A DNA stretch of 64,000 bases, taken from contig NC_012778.1 of the NCBI RefSeq assembly GCF_000146185.1, positions 2,080,191 to 2,144,190 on the forward strand, read 5' to 3'. Under the pieces are notes generated by a model that was not told the DNA's origin, made no database searches, and saw nothing but the letters and a program-made list of their open reading frames with translations. This DNA is from [Eubacterium] eligens ATCC 27750. GTDB taxonomy: Bacteria > Bacillota > Clostridia > Lachnospirales > Lachnospiraceae. Position 1 is the first letter of the stretch, and each line of letters opens with the position of its first letter. Shown here piece by piece: positions 45,770-54,952 of this stretch. Made by a program: the position numbers and the translations under genes.

Positions 45770-48385
45770 ATGTCAAAGAATTTAACTGAGAATTACCCAA
45801 TTGTTGACACAGTCGAAGCTCTTGAAGAAAGACTTGCAGGTGTACGTGAGGCACAGCGCATCTTTGCAACCTATACACAGGAGCAGGTAGATAAGATATT
45901 TACTGCTGCTGCACTTGCTGCCAATAAAGCAAGAATCCCTCTTGCAAAGCTTGCAGTTGAAGAAACTGGTATGGGAATTGTAGAAGATAAGGTTATCAAG
46001 AATCATTATGCTTCAGAATACATTTATAATGCTTACAGAAATACTAAGACATGTGGTGTTATTGAAGAGGATAAGGCATATGGAATTAAAAAAGTTGCTG
46101 AACCTATTGGCGTTGTTGCAGCCGTAATCCCTACAACTAATCCAACTTCAACAGCTATTTTCAAAACTCTTATTTCACTTAAGACTAGAAATGGTATTAT
46201 CATAAGCCCACATCCACGAGCTAAGAAATCAACAATTGCAGCGGCTAAGATTGTTCTTGAAGCTGCTGTTGCAGCAGGTGCCCCAGCGGGAATCATTGGC
46301 TGGATAGATGTTCCTTCACTTGAACTTACAGATACACTTATGAAGGAAGCTGACATTATCCTGGCTACCGGAGGACCTGGAATGGTTAAGGCTGCTTACT
46401 CTTCTGGAAAGCCTGCACTTGGTGTAGGTGCCGGTAATACTCCTGCTATCATTGATGAATCAGCAGATGTAATACTTGCTGTTAACTCAATTATTCATTC
46501 TAAGACATTTGACAATGGTATGATATGTGCTTCTGAACAGTCTGTAATTGTTGACAAGAAGGTTTACAAGGCTGTTAAAGAAGAATTTGCATACAGAGGC
46601 TGTTACTTCCTTAATAAGAGCGAGACAGAAAAGGTAAGAAAGACCATTATTATCAATGGTGCCCTTAATGCAAAGATTGTTGGTCAGAAGGCTCACACTA
46701 TCGCTGCTTTAGCAGGTGTTACTGTTCCTGAAGAAACTAAGATTCTTATCGGTGAGGTAACATCTGTAGACCTTTCAGAAGAATTTGCACATGAAAAGTT
46801 ATCACCTGTTCTTGCAATGTATAAGGCAGAGGATTTTGAAGATGCTCTTTCAAAAGCTGAACACCTTATTGCTGATGGTGGATTTGGTCATACATCTTCT
46901 CTTTATATTAATGTTGAAACACAGGCAGACAAGATTGCTGAATTCTCTGAAAGAATGAAGACATGCCGCTGCCTTATCAATACACCTTCATCTCACGGTG
47001 GAATCGGTGACCTCTACAACTTTAAGATGGCTCCTTCTCTTACACTTGGATGCGGCTCATGGGGCGGCAACTCAGTATCTGAGAACGTTGGAGTAAAACA
47101 TCTGCTTAATGTAAAGACTGTCGCTGAGAGGAGAGAGAATATGCTTTGGTTTAGAGCACCTGAGAAGGTTTACTTTAAGAAGGGCTGCTTACCTGTTGCC
47201 CTTGATGAACTTGGAACTGTAATGGGTAAGAAGAAAGCATTTATCGTTACTGACCAGTTCCTTTATAAGAATGGTTATACCAAATGTGTCACAGATAAGT
47301 TAGATTCTTTAGGAATTATGCATACTACTTTCTATAATGTAGCACCAGATCCAACACTTGCATGCGCTAAAGAAGGCACCGCAGCCATGAGACTTTTTGA
47401 ACCTGATGTAATCATTGCAATCGGTGGTGGTTCTGCAATGGATGCTGCCAAGATTATGTGGGTTATGTATGAACATCCTGAGGCAGACTTCCTTGATATG
47501 GCTATGCGTTTCATGGATATCAGAAAGAGAATATACACATTCCCTAAGATGGGCGAGAAAGCTTACTTTGTCGCTATCTCAACATCTTCTGGAACAGGTT
47601 CAGAGGTAACTCCTTTTGCAGTTATTACTGATGAAACAACCGGTCAGAAATATCCACTTGCTGACTATGAATTACTTCCTAAGATGGCTATTATCGATGC
47701 TGACATGCATATGAATCAGCCTAAGGGACTTACAGCAGCTTCTGGTATTGATGCACTTACACATGCACTTGAAGCATACGCTTCCATTATGGCAACAGAA
47801 TATACAGATGGTCTTGCATTACAGGCTATGAAGAATATATTTGAATATCTTCCAGCAGCTTATGAATTAGGTGCACATGATGCAGTTGCAAGAGAAAAGA
47901 TGGCAACAGCTTCTACTATGGCTGGTATGGCTTTTGCTAATGCTTTCCTTGGAGTGTGCCACTCACTTGCACATAAACTTGGTGCATATCACCACCTTCC
48001 ACACGGAATTGCTAATGCCCTTCTTATCACTGATGTAATGAGATTCAATGCTGCAGAGGTTCCAACAAAAATGGGAACATTCTCACAGTATCAGTATCCA
48101 CATTGCAAAGCACGTTATGTTGAGTGTGCTGACTTCCTCGGAATTCAGGGTAAAGATGATGATGAGAAATTTGAAAACCTCATCAAGGCTATTGAAGAAT
48201 TAAAGGCAAAGGTAGGAATTAAGAAAACTATTGCAGATTATGGTGTTAAAGAGGAAGACTTCCTTGCAACTCTTGATGAGATGACAGAAGCCGCATTTGA
48301 TGACCAGTGTACTGGTGCTAACCCAAGATATCCTCTTATGAGTGAAATGAAAGCCATGTACTTAAAGGCTTACTATGGTAAATAA
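45770..48385 (+). CDS. adhE: Bifunctional acetaldehyde-CoA/alcohol dehydrogenase
   Basis: An 871-residue fusion that converts acetyl-CoA to acetaldehyde and then to ethanol with two NADH. The N-terminal aldehyde dehydrogenase half has the catalytic Cys in NGMICASEQS (about 248). The C-terminal iron-type alcohol dehydrogenase half has GGGSAMDAAKIMW (about 553), GIDALTHALEAY and HSLAHKLGAYHHLPHGIANA (about 730-749) with the metal-binding His residues. AdhE usually assembles into spirosome filaments. ATG 45770 follows GGAGG by seven bases; the upstream TTG at 45683 actually lies in the promoter. Its presence marks ethanol-forming mixed fermentation. The codon use looks highly expressed. Confidence 0.97.
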   Translation: MSKNLTENYPIVDTVEALEERLAGVREAQRIFATYTQEQVDKIFTAAALAANKARIPLAKLAVEETGMGIVEDKVIKNHYASEYIYNAYRNTKTCGVIEEDKAYGIKKVAEPIGVVAAVIPTTNPTSTAIFKTLISLKTRNGIIISPHPRAKKSTIAAAKIVLEAAVAAGAPAGIIGWIDVPSLELTDTLMKEADIILATGGPGMVKAAYSSGKPALGVGAGNTPAIIDESADVILAVNSIIHSKTFDNGMICASEQSVIVDKKVYKAVKEEFAYRGCYFLNKSETEKVRKTIIINGALNAKIVGQKAHTIAALAGVTVPEETKILIGEVTSVDLSEEFAHEKLSPVLAMYKAEDFEDALSKAEHLIADGGFGHTSSLYINVETQADKIAEFSERMKTCRCLINTPSSHGGIGDLYNFKMAPSLTLGCGSWGGNSVSENVGVKHLLNVKTVAERRENMLWFRAPEKVYFKKGCLPVALDELGTVMGKKKAFIVTDQFLYKNGYTKCVTDKLDSLGIMHTTFYNVAPDPTLACAKEGTAAMRLFEPDVIIAIGGGSAMDAAKIMWVMYEHPEADFLDMAMRFMDIRKRIYTFPKMGEKAYFVAISTSSGTGSEVTPFAVITDETTGQKYPLADYELLPKMAIIDADMHMNQPKGLTAASGIDALTHALEAYASIMATEYTDGLALQAMKNIFEYLPAAYELGAHDAVAREKMATASTMAGMAFANAFLGVCHSLAHKLGAYHHLPHGIANALLITDVMRFNAAEVPTKMGTFSQYQYPHCKARYVECADFLGIQGKDDDEKFENLIKAIEELKAKVGIKKTIADYGVKEEDFLATLDEMTEAAFDDQCTGANPRYPLMSEMKAMYLKAYYGK

Positions 48386-48421
48386 TCATCATTATTATTT
48401 TAAGAAAGGAAGACATGTCGT

Positions 48422-49189
48422 ATGAAAAAATATTTAGCAAAATCCAAGTTAAAATCAGTATATGTAGAGAACAACAAAGCGATTAAGGTCTTTGATAAGA
48501 ACTACAACAAGTCAGATGTATTATATGAAGCTCTTAATACTGCAAGAGTTGAGGATGCAGGTGTTAATATTCCAAAACTCTTAGAGGTTGCTGTTACTGA
48601 CGGTAAATGGTCTATCACAAGTGAATATGTTGAAGGTCCTACTCTTACACAGTTAATTGAAAAATACCCTGACAAGGCAGATGATTATATTAAGAAAATG
48701 GTTGAATACCAGATATCTTTCCAGAAGAAGTCTAACCCACTTCTTCTGGTATTAAAGGATAAGATGAACCGCCAGATTAACTCAATTGAACAACTTGATA
48801 ACAGTGTTAAGTATGAACTTCTTACAAGACTCAATTCCATGAAGAATCATACTAAGCTTTGTCACGGAGACTATTGTCCTGACAATATTATTGTATCTGC
48901 AGATGCCAAGGGTAATATCGAAGAAATTACAGCAGTTGACTGGGTACATGCAACACAGGGTAATGCATCTGCCGATATTGCGAATACATTTTTACTTCTT
49001 AAATTACAGTTTGGTGACAAGAGTGATATTCCTGAAAAATACATAAGTACTTTCTGTGAATTGACTAATACAAAACGTTCATATGTTAATGAATGGCTTC
49101 CATTAGTTGCTGCAGCAAGACTTACTAAGAATAAAGAAGAAGAAAAAGAACTTCTTGAGCAGTGGATAAATGTTGTAGATTTCCAGTAG
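48422..49189 (+). CDS. APH/choline-kinase-like phosphotransferase
   Basis: A 255-residue protein kinase-like small-molecule kinase. The catalytic loop is LCHGDYCPDNII (about 140-151) and the metal-binding Asp is in AVDWVHAT (about 173). The N-terminal lobe is short. SEYVEGPTLTQLI (about 58) corresponds to the hinge. The family includes aminoglycoside, choline, thiamine and fructosamine kinases, so substrate cannot be assigned; resistance should not be assumed. It follows adhE by 36 bases without a terminator and is probably co-transcribed. AGGAAG lies about nine bases before the ATG. Confidence 0.8.
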   Translation: MKKYLAKSKLKSVYVENNKAIKVFDKNYNKSDVLYEALNTARVEDAGVNIPKLLEVAVTDGKWSITSEYVEGPTLTQLIEKYPDKADDYIKKMVEYQISFQKKSNPLLLVLKDKMNRQINSIEQLDNSVKYELLTRLNSMKNHTKLCHGDYCPDNIIVSADAKGNIEEITAVDWVHATQGNASADIANTFLLLKLQFGDKSDIPEKYISTFCELTNTKRSYVNEWLPLVAAARLTKNKEEEKELLEQWINVVDFQ

Positions 49190-49234
49190 AGTTTTCAACA
49201 GTTTTTAACTTAATTCCCCACAGTTTTCACACAG

Positions 49235-49307
49235 TTATCCACAAAATTTGTGGATAATATAAAATAAATGTGGATAAAGCATATTCATTTAATATGTTTT
49301 ATCCACA
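49235..49307. promoter_or_regulatory. Cluster of four perfect DnaA boxes within terminator hairpins
   Basis: Perfect TTATCCACA boxes occur at 49235-49243 (+), 49249-49257 (-), 49269-49277 (-) and 49299-49307 (+), all within 73 bases between two convergent genes. The first pair forms a palindrome. The second pair forms the ends of a stem (AAATGTGGATAAA ... TTTATCCACATTT) with T-runs, which could terminate serS and the kinase gene. The site lies about 14.5 kb from the presumed origin and may titrate DnaA. Confidence 0.85.
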
Positions 49308-49335
49308 TTTTTTATAATATTATATAATATTCCTA

Positions 49336-50625
49336 TTACTTAACTGGAACTAATTCTGTCTTTCCACCCATGTACATACGGAGTGCTTCTGGAATAAGTA
49401 CTCTTCCATCTGCCTGAAGGTTGTTCTCAAGAAATGCAATAAGCATTCTTGGAGGTGCAACACATGTGTTGTTAAGAGTATGTGCAAAGTACTTATTCTT
49501 GTCCTTACCCTGAACTCTTATCTTAAGTCTTCTAGCCTGAGCATCTCCTAAGTTAGAGCATGAACCAACCTCGAAGTACTTCTTCTGTCTTGGTGACCAT
49601 GCTTCAACATCGATTGATTTAACCTTAAGATCAGCTAAATCTCCTGAACAGCACTCAAGTGTTCTTACCGGAATATCCATTGTTCTGAAGAAATCTACTG
49701 TATTCTTCCATAATTTATCAAACCACATTTTGCTTTCTTCTGGCTTGCAGACAACAATCATTTCCTGTTTCTCGAACTGATGGATTCTATATACACCTCT
49801 TTCCTCGATACCGTGAGCACCCTTCTCTTTTCTGAAACATGGAGAATAGCTTGTAAGTGTCTTAGGAAGCTCTTCCTCTGGTGTAATTGTGTCAATAAAC
49901 TTACCAATCATTGAATGTTCACTTGTTCCGATAAGATAAAGATCTTCACCTTCTATCTTATACATCATGGCATCCATTTCATCAAAGCTCATAACACCAG
50001 TAACTACATTACTTCTTATCATATAAGGAGGAATACAATATGTGAATCCTCTGTCAATCATGAAATCTCTTGCATATGAAATAATTGCTGAATGAAGTCT
50101 TGCAATATCACCCATAAGGTAATAAAAACCGTTACCAGCAACCTTACCAGCTGCATCCATATCAATTCCGTTGAATCTTTCCATAATATCTGTATGATAT
50201 GGAACCTCAAAATCAGGAACTACAGGCTCACCAAACTTCTCGATTTCAACATTCTCACTGTCATCTTTACCAATTGGCACACTAGGATCAATGATGTTAG
50301 GAATAGTCATCATTATCTTAGTTATTTTCTCATTAAGTTCCTTCTCATCAGCTTCTAATTCAGCAAGCTTTGCAGCATCTGCACTTACCTGTGCCTTAAC
50401 TGCCTCAGCCTCTTCCTTCTTGCCCTGTGCCATAAGAGCACCTATCTGCTTAGAAAGCTTATTTCTGTTTGCTCTTAATTCATCAGCTTCTGTCTGTGTT
50501 GCACGAGCCTTAGCATCAAGCTCAATAACTTCATCTACAAGTGGAAGCTTTCTGTCCTGAAATTTATTCTTAATATTCTGTTTAACAATATCCGGGTTTT
50601 CTCTGACAAATTTTAAATCTAACAT
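49336..50625 (-). CDS. serS: Seryl-tRNA synthetase
   Basis: A 429-residue class II synthetase that charges tRNA-Ser (and tRNA-Sec where present). The N-terminal 110 residues are the antiparallel coiled-coil arm that grips the long variable arm of tRNA (QTEADELRANRNKLSKQIGALM). Motif 2 is FRKEKGAHGIEERGVYRIHQFEK (about 266) and motif 3 is NTCVAPPRMLIAFLENN near 390. The ribosome site GAGGAG lies close to the ATG. I looked for a T-box leader upstream and saw none in the 86 bases before the DUF4446 gene stop. The position behind parB-DUF4446 is typical of Lachnospiraceae. Confidence 0.97.
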   Translation of the reverse strand: MLDLKFVRENPDIVKQNIKNKFQDRKLPLVDEVIELDAKARATQTEADELRANRNKLSKQIGALMAQGKKEEAEAVKAQVSADAAKLAELEADEKELNEKITKIMMTIPNIIDPSVPIGKDDSENVEIEKFGEPVVPDFEVPYHTDIMERFNGIDMDAAGKVAGNGFYYLMGDIARLHSAIISYARDFMIDRGFTYCIPPYMIRSNVVTGVMSFDEMDAMMYKIEGEDLYLIGTSEHSMIGKFIDTITPEEELPKTLTSYSPCFRKEKGAHGIEERGVYRIHQFEKQEMIVVCKPEESKMWFDKLWKNTVDFFRTMDIPVRTLECCSGDLADLKVKSIDVEAWSPRQKKYFEVGSCSNLGDAQARRLKIRVQGKDKNKYFAHTLNNTCVAPPRMLIAFLENNLQADGRVLIPEALRMYMGGKTELVPVK

Positions 50626-50711
50626 TACTCCTCATTTCCGTGTCCTATAATTGACACTATTTTATCAAATTTACCAAATGCTATTATGCACCTTTTTTAG
50701 TATATTTTCAA

Positions 50712-51269
50712 TTACATTTTATCTTTCTGTACTAAATCATTAACTTCTTTGCTTAATTCTTCGTCTCCCATACGACCTGCCAGTGCCTGATTAACAGCTT
50801 TCTCTTCTTCTTTTCCAAGCTCAATATAAGACTTTCCATTAACTATTTCCTTAATATAAGCAAAACAGCCATCATTGCTGTGCATTACATTTACAACATA
50901 TCCATTGTCTTTCTTATCAAGCATACATAGCGCAAAGCTTAATTTTCCACCCATTTCATGGAATGCATCATACTTATTAACACCAACCTTCTGGAATGTA
51001 AGCTGCATCTTTTCATATATATCCTTAATTGCTTCTGTATTAGCCTCACTTGTCTTCTGAAGATTGATAATGTCATCGGTATATTTTCTTACCATTTTCT
51101 CCATGCTCTTTCCATCAGAGCCTTCCATCATCATCTCGTATTTTTTCATCATGGATACTGACTTACATATCGCAACAATTGCAAGTACTATAGCAACAAC
51201 AGTAAGTACCAGAAGTCCTATAACTACATACAGTGTATCCACTTTAAACAAACCAAATACATCTAACAT
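50712..51269 (-). CDS. DUF4446 membrane-anchored protein
   Basis: A 185-residue protein with one N-terminal membrane helix (about 14-37), a short coiled-coil (MVRKYTDDIINLQKTSEANTEAIKDIYEKMQ, about 59-90) and a small beta-rich domain with VGVNKYDAFHEMGGKLSFALCMLDKKDNGYVVN (about 95-127) that defines DUF4446. The family is regularly encoded directly after parB in clostridia, as here, but its role is unknown; a link to the segregation machinery at the membrane is an inference. A GAGG site stands ten bases before the ATG. The parB stop is 53 bases upstream. Confidence 0.85.
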   Translation of the reverse strand: MLDVFGLFKVDTLYVVIGLLVLTVVAIVLAIVAICKSVSMMKKYEMMMEGSDGKSMEKMVRKYTDDIINLQKTSEANTEAIKDIYEKMQLTFQKVGVNKYDAFHEMGGKLSFALCMLDKKDNGYVVNVMHSNDGCFAYIKEIVNGKSYIELGKEEEKAVNQALAGRMGDEELSKEVNDLVQKDKM

Positions 51270-51322
51270 TTTTTTGTAACCTCGTATTTCACAATATTTA
51301 TTTGATTAATCCTTTAATTTTA

Positions 51323-52258
51323 TTATTCATTAACTTTCTTTAACAGATCGTATATTCTTTCCAGTTCTGCCTGTGAATAATACTGTATTTCTATTTTTCC
51401 TTTGTTATTATTTTTGTTCTTAATAACAACCTGTGTTCCCATAATTTTCTTTAACTTTTCTTCGAAATCTCTATAAACAAAATCATTTTCTGGTTTTTTC
51501 TTTTCCACAGTTTTATCTAATTTATCAATATTCTTAACAAGCTTTTCAACATCTCTTACACTTAGTTTTTCATCAAATATTTTCAATGCAACCATGTACT
51601 GTTTTTCTTTATCTTCAATACCTATTATTGCTCGTGCATGACCGCTGCTTAATTTTCCTTCAATCACCATTTCCTGTACTCTGTCATCAAGTTTTAACAA
51701 TCTTAATGAATTAGTAATTGCTGTTCTTGACTTAGCTACTTTTTCTGCAACTTCATCCTGCTTCAATCTGTAATCTTTAATGAGCTGTCTGTATGCAAGT
51801 GCTTCTTCAATTGGATTCAGGTCTTCTCTCTGAATATTCTCTATAAGAGCTATTTCCATTACTTCCTGCGATGAATAATCTTTTATTATAACTGGAACTT
51901 CCTTTACCCCAGCCAGTCTTGCTGCCCTGAATCTTCTTTCACCCGCTATAATCTGATAATTCTTATCCATCTTTTGTACAAGAAGTGGTTGCAAGACACC
52001 ATACTGCTTTATTGATTCCGAAAGCTCTATAAGAGCATCTTCATCAAATGCTTTTCTTGGCTGATTCTTATTAGGCTCAATCTGTGAAATCTTTAATTTA
52101 GTTTCTGTTGGCACGGGAACTTCCTTAACTACTTCCTTTACAACCTCTTTAACTACTACTTTATCCTCATTACCATCATCTTCTGGAATTAAAGCTGCTA
52201 TTCCCTTTCCTAAACCTCTTGATTTTGATATTTTACTGGTTTTCTTTTCTGTTACCAT
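51323..52258 (-). CDS. parB: Chromosome partitioning protein ParB
   Basis: A 311-residue ParB/Spo0J. The N-terminal SRGLGKGIAALIPEDD motif (about 14-29) is conserved. The CTP-binding nuclease-like domain shows NKNQPRKAFDEDALIELSESIKQYGVLQPLLV and GERRFRAARLAG (about 107-118), and the helix-turn-helix follows at QDEVAEKVAKSRTAITNSLRLLKL. The C-terminal dimerisation domain follows a Lys/Glu-rich linker. It loads at parS and slides as a CTP clamp. Between 30 and 50 there is an unusual repeat VVKEVVKEVVKEVP. GGAGG marks the ATG at 52258; the GTG at 52270 lies upstream of that site. Confidence 0.96.
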   Translation of the reverse strand: MVTEKKTSKISKSRGLGKGIAALIPEDDGNEDKVVVKEVVKEVVKEVPVPTETKLKISQIEPNKNQPRKAFDEDALIELSESIKQYGVLQPLLVQKMDKNYQIIAGERRFRAARLAGVKEVPVIIKDYSSQEVMEIALIENIQREDLNPIEEALAYRQLIKDYRLKQDEVAEKVAKSRTAITNSLRLLKLDDRVQEMVIEGKLSSGHARAIIGIEDKEKQYMVALKIFDEKLSVRDVEKLVKNIDKLDKTVEKKKPENDFVYRDFEEKLKKIMGTQVVIKNKNNNKGKIEIQYYSQAELERIYDLLKKVNE

Positions 52259-52275
52259 GCTATCCTCCACTATTA

Positions 52276-53040
52276 TTATTCTTCTCTTCCCATAACTTCT
52301 TCAGCTAATAATCTGTAACTTTCTGCTCCTGTTGATTTAGTATCATACAGATTAATTGGTAAACCATGACTTGGTGCTTCAGCTAATCGTATATTTCTTG
52401 GTATTATTGTTTTATAAATATTCTGCTTAAGATTATCTTTTACATTTTCTACAACCTGTAATGACAGATTTGTTCTTGAATCATACATTGTAAATACAAC
52501 ACCTTCGAGTTCTAGTTCTGGATTTAATTTCTTTTTAACAAGATTAATTGTATGTATAAGCTGTGTTAATCCTTCCAATGCATAATATTCACACTGAATT
52601 GGCACAAGAACCGTATCTGCTGCTGTCATTGCATTAACTGTAAGCATACTGAGTGATGGTGGACAATCAAGTATTATATATTCATATTTTTCTCTTATTT
52701 CTGATATACTTTCTTTTAAAGTATATTCACGATTTTCAACATCTATTAAATCAATCTCTGCACCTGCAAGATTCACATTAGATGGTAAAATATCAAGATT
52801 TTCAATAACATCTTCTACTATTGCTTCTTTAATATCACATTCTCTTAATATAACTTCATAAACTGTTTTTTCTATTTCTGTCTTAGATAATCCAAATCCA
52901 CTTGTTGTATTACCCTGCGGATCAATATCTATAACAAGAACTTTTTGTCCAGCTTCAGCCAGACATGCTGAAAGGTTAATTGCTGTTGTAGTTTTACCTA
53001 CTCCACCTTTTTGATTTGCAATTGCTATTATTCTTCCCAC
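52276..53040 (-). CDS. parA: Chromosome partitioning ATPase ParA/Soj
   Basis: A 254-residue deviant-Walker ATPase. KGGVGKTTTAINL (about 11-23) is the P-loop with both lysines, DIDPQGNTTSGFG (about 39) is the A'-motif, and ILDCPPSLSMLT (about 120) is Walker B. It binds DNA non-specifically as an ATP dimer and with ParB positions origins; in Bacillus it also modulates DnaA. GTG 53040 was chosen because AGAGGG is four bases before it and it gives the family N-terminus MGRIIAIANQKGG; the longer form starts at GTG 53058. Two parS sites lie within 150 bases upstream. parB follows by 17 bases. Confidence 0.96.
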   Translation of the reverse strand: MGRIIAIANQKGGVGKTTTAINLSACLAEAGQKVLVIDIDPQGNTTSGFGLSKTEIEKTVYEVILRECDIKEAIVEDVIENLDILPSNVNLAGAEIDLIDVENREYTLKESISEIREKYEYIILDCPPSLSMLTVNAMTAADTVLVPIQCEYYALEGLTQLIHTINLVKKKLNPELELEGVVFTMYDSRTNLSLQVVENVKDNLKQNIYKTIIPRNIRLAEAPSHGLPINLYDTKSTGAESYRLLAEEVMGREE

Positions 53041-53067
53041 ATTACCCTCTTCTTTCACAAAGACAAA

Positions 53068-53083
53068 TGTTTCATGTGAAACA
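53068..53083. promoter_or_regulatory. parS site 1
   Basis: TGTTTCATGTGAAACA differs from the consensus parS TGTTTCACGTGAAACA at one central position. It lies just upstream of parA and should bind ParB. Confidence 0.88.
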
Positions 53084-53172
53084 TTTATTTATATTATTTT
53101 AGTGCTTGTTAATTACTTTTTTATTATAACACACATTTTTAAGTTATGTTAAAAAATTTGAATTTTTTTAAT

Positions 53173-53188
53173 GTTTCATGTGAAACAT
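53173..53188. promoter_or_regulatory. parS site 2
   Basis: A second identical TGTTTCATGTGAAACA, 105 bases from the first, in the spacer between parA and the response regulator gene. Confidence 0.88.
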
Positions 53189-53206
53189 TATAGATACGAT
53201 TTAAAA

Positions 53207-53242
53207 TAAAAAAGAGTATAAACTCATCAATTTATACTCTTA
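53207..53242 (-). terminator. Terminator of response regulator gene
   Basis: AAGAGTATAAA (53213-53223) is inverted at 53232-53242, followed by a T-run on the minus strand. It separates the two-component genes from parA. Confidence 0.8.
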
Positions 53243-53251
53243 ATAATTCAT

Positions 53252-53896
53252 TTATTTTATACTTATTATATTATTTTTAATTGCAAATACTGCAGCTTGC
53301 GTTCTATCAGATACTCCAATTTTTTTGAAAATATTTGAAACATGATTTTTTACTGTTCTTTCACTTATGTTAAGTGTTGATGCAATTTCTTTATTAAATG
53401 CTCCAGATGCAATCATTTTTAAAACCTCCAGTTCTCTTCTTGTTAGCTCTGATACTTTATCCTTTAATACATCTCTCTCTGCAAGACTAGCATTAAGAAG
53501 TGGCATAAGACTGGGTTCAATATATGTTTCTCCAGCATAAACAGAAAATATAGCTTTCTTTAATGTATCAAAATTAGAGTCCTTTAGGATATATCCATCA
53601 CAACCGATATCGATTGCTTTTATTAAATATTCAATTTCATTATGTATTGTCAACACTATAATTTTACATAACATTTTTTGTTGTTTCATTATACTAAGAA
53701 CCTGAAGTCCATCAAGATTAGGCATATTCAAATCAAGTAAAACAATATTAGGTTTCGTCTTGTTAGTAATATTAAGACACTCATAACCATCTCCTGCCTC
53801 GCCAACAACCTTAATCTCAGAATCTATTTCCAATAATTGTTTTAATCCTTCTCTGACCATCTTATGGTCATCGGCCAGTAAAACATTAATTGCCAT
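53252..53896 (-). CDS. LuxR/NarL-family response regulator, DegU-like
   Basis: A 214-residue regulator. The receiver domain has the acidic pocket ADDHKM (about 8-13), the phosphorylated Asp in VLLDLNMPNLDG (about 55), and the conserved Thr and Lys in VLTIHNE and YILKDS. The C-terminal NarL-type helix-turn-helix (SELTRRELEVLKMIASGAFNKEIASTLNISERTVKNHVSNIFKKIGV, about 150-196) binds DNA. It pairs with the histidine kinase 13 bases upstream. GGAGG stands eight bases before the ATG. Target genes are unknown; relatives control competence, exoenzymes or motility. Confidence 0.92.
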   Translation of the reverse strand: MAINVLLADDHKMVREGLKQLLEIDSEIKVVGEAGDGYECLNITNKTKPNIVLLDLNMPNLDGLQVLSIMKQQKMLCKIIVLTIHNEIEYLIKAIDIGCDGYILKDSNFDTLKKAIFSVYAGETYIEPSLMPLLNASLAERDVLKDKVSELTRRELEVLKMIASGAFNKEIASTLNISERTVKNHVSNIFKKIGVSDRTQAAVFAIKNNIISIK

Positions 53897-53909
53897 TGTT
53901 AAGTCCTCC

Positions 53910-54926
53910 TCACCACACTGGAATATTAATTAAAAACTGTGAGCCATTATTATTAGAATATTGTATTGTTCCTTTTAACAATGAAACTCTTTCTTTTAAC
54001 ATAGCCATTCCAAATCCAGAATGTTTATCCCTGTCATATAGTATATTTTCAAAATCAAAGCCACATCCATCATCTTTAAAATTTACTATGATGCAATTGT
54101 TTTTCATATCTAATTCTACATTAACATATATATTGGTACATCCTGAATACTTAATTGCATTACTGTTTAACTCATTAATAATTCTAAGTATTGAAATTGT
54201 AATTGTTGAATTAATAGTAATATCATCATTATAATTTATAGAATAATCATATATTACATTATCACTTTCTCGGTCAAATTTATCTAACATGTGTGTTAAT
54301 GCATTTTTAAAGCCTAAATCATCTATACTCATCGGCCGCAGCTGATATATAATATTTCTCAATTCATTTATTGAATCTTTTATTAAATTAATAGAGTTGT
54401 TAATTTCTAATTTTCCTCTATTAATATCTTTATCAGCTATTTGATATATAAATTCCTGTTTATGTATTAATGCTGTTAAATTTTGAACAACACTATCATG
54501 TATATCTCTTGATATTCTTTGTCTGTCCATTTCAATAATATCAATTAATTTAACAGAATCATTCTGATTTATGTTTAATGTTTCATGTGAAACATTATCT
54601 GATACATCTTCCTGTAAAATGTTGTTTAACATTTCAATTTTTTCTGTTACTATTTGTTTTTCTGTAGATAAATCTGATATAAGTTGTAATAAATCAGTTT
54701 TCCTGTTTTGAAATGTTTTAATTGTTACATTTGAATTTTCTTTTAAAGAAGTAACTGAATGAAATACATCTTCGGTCCAGTCTTTTTCTTTATTAAATTT
54801 TTTAATATTATTATCTATTGTCTTCAATTCAATATTATATGACCGAATTTTACTTTCAATATCATTTAACTTATCTTTTAATAATTTATATTCACTATCA
54901 ACATATTTTTTACACGAATCAGACAT
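53910..54926 (-). CDS. Cytoplasmic sensor histidine kinase, DegS-like
   Basis: A 338-residue kinase with no membrane segment. The first 140 residues are coiled coil, as in DegS. The HisKA_3 motif ISRDIHDSVVQNLTAL (about 141-156) contains the phospho-accepting His, followed by IIYQLRPMSIDDLGFKNAL. The ATP-binding domain shows ELNSNAIKYS (N box, about 248), FKDDGCGFDF (about 286) and HSGFGMAMLKERVSLL (about 303). It should phosphorylate the response regulator downstream. A parS site lies inside the coding region (54579-54594), encoding NVSHETLN, so sequence here serves two purposes. The gene is more AT-rich than its neighbours. The ribosome site (GGGG) is weak. Confidence 0.9.
   Translation of the reverse strand: MSDSCKKYVDSEYKLLKDKLNDIESKIRSYNIELKTIDNNIKKFNKEKDWTEDVFHSVTSLKENSNVTIKTFQNRKTDLLQLISDLSTEKQIVTEKIEMLNNILQEDVSDNVSHETLNINQNDSVKLIDIIEMDRQRISRDIHDSVVQNLTALIHKQEFIYQIADKDINRGKLEINNSINLIKDSINELRNIIYQLRPMSIDDLGFKNALTHMLDKFDRESDNVIYDYSINYNDDITINSTITISILRIINELNSNAIKYSGCTNIYVNVELDMKNNCIIVNFKDDGCGFDFENILYDRDKHSGFGMAMLKERVSLLKGTIQYSNNNGSQFLINIPVW
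54579..54594. promoter_or_regulatory. parS site 3, inside histidine kinase gene
   Basis: A third copy of TGTTTCATGTGAAACA, within the coding sequence of the DegS-like kinase. Intragenic parS sites are also known in Bacillus (inside spo0J). Confidence 0.88.
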
Positions 54927-54952
54927 TTTTACCCCATCAATATTTATATACT

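Noticed and set aside
48422..49189. Aminoglycoside resistance gene
   Set aside because: Only the general kinase catalytic loop is visible; the family includes many metabolic kinases and the context (adhE) does not suggest resistance.
50626..50711. T-box leader for serS
   Set aside because: The spacer is only 86 bases and holds no T-box core.
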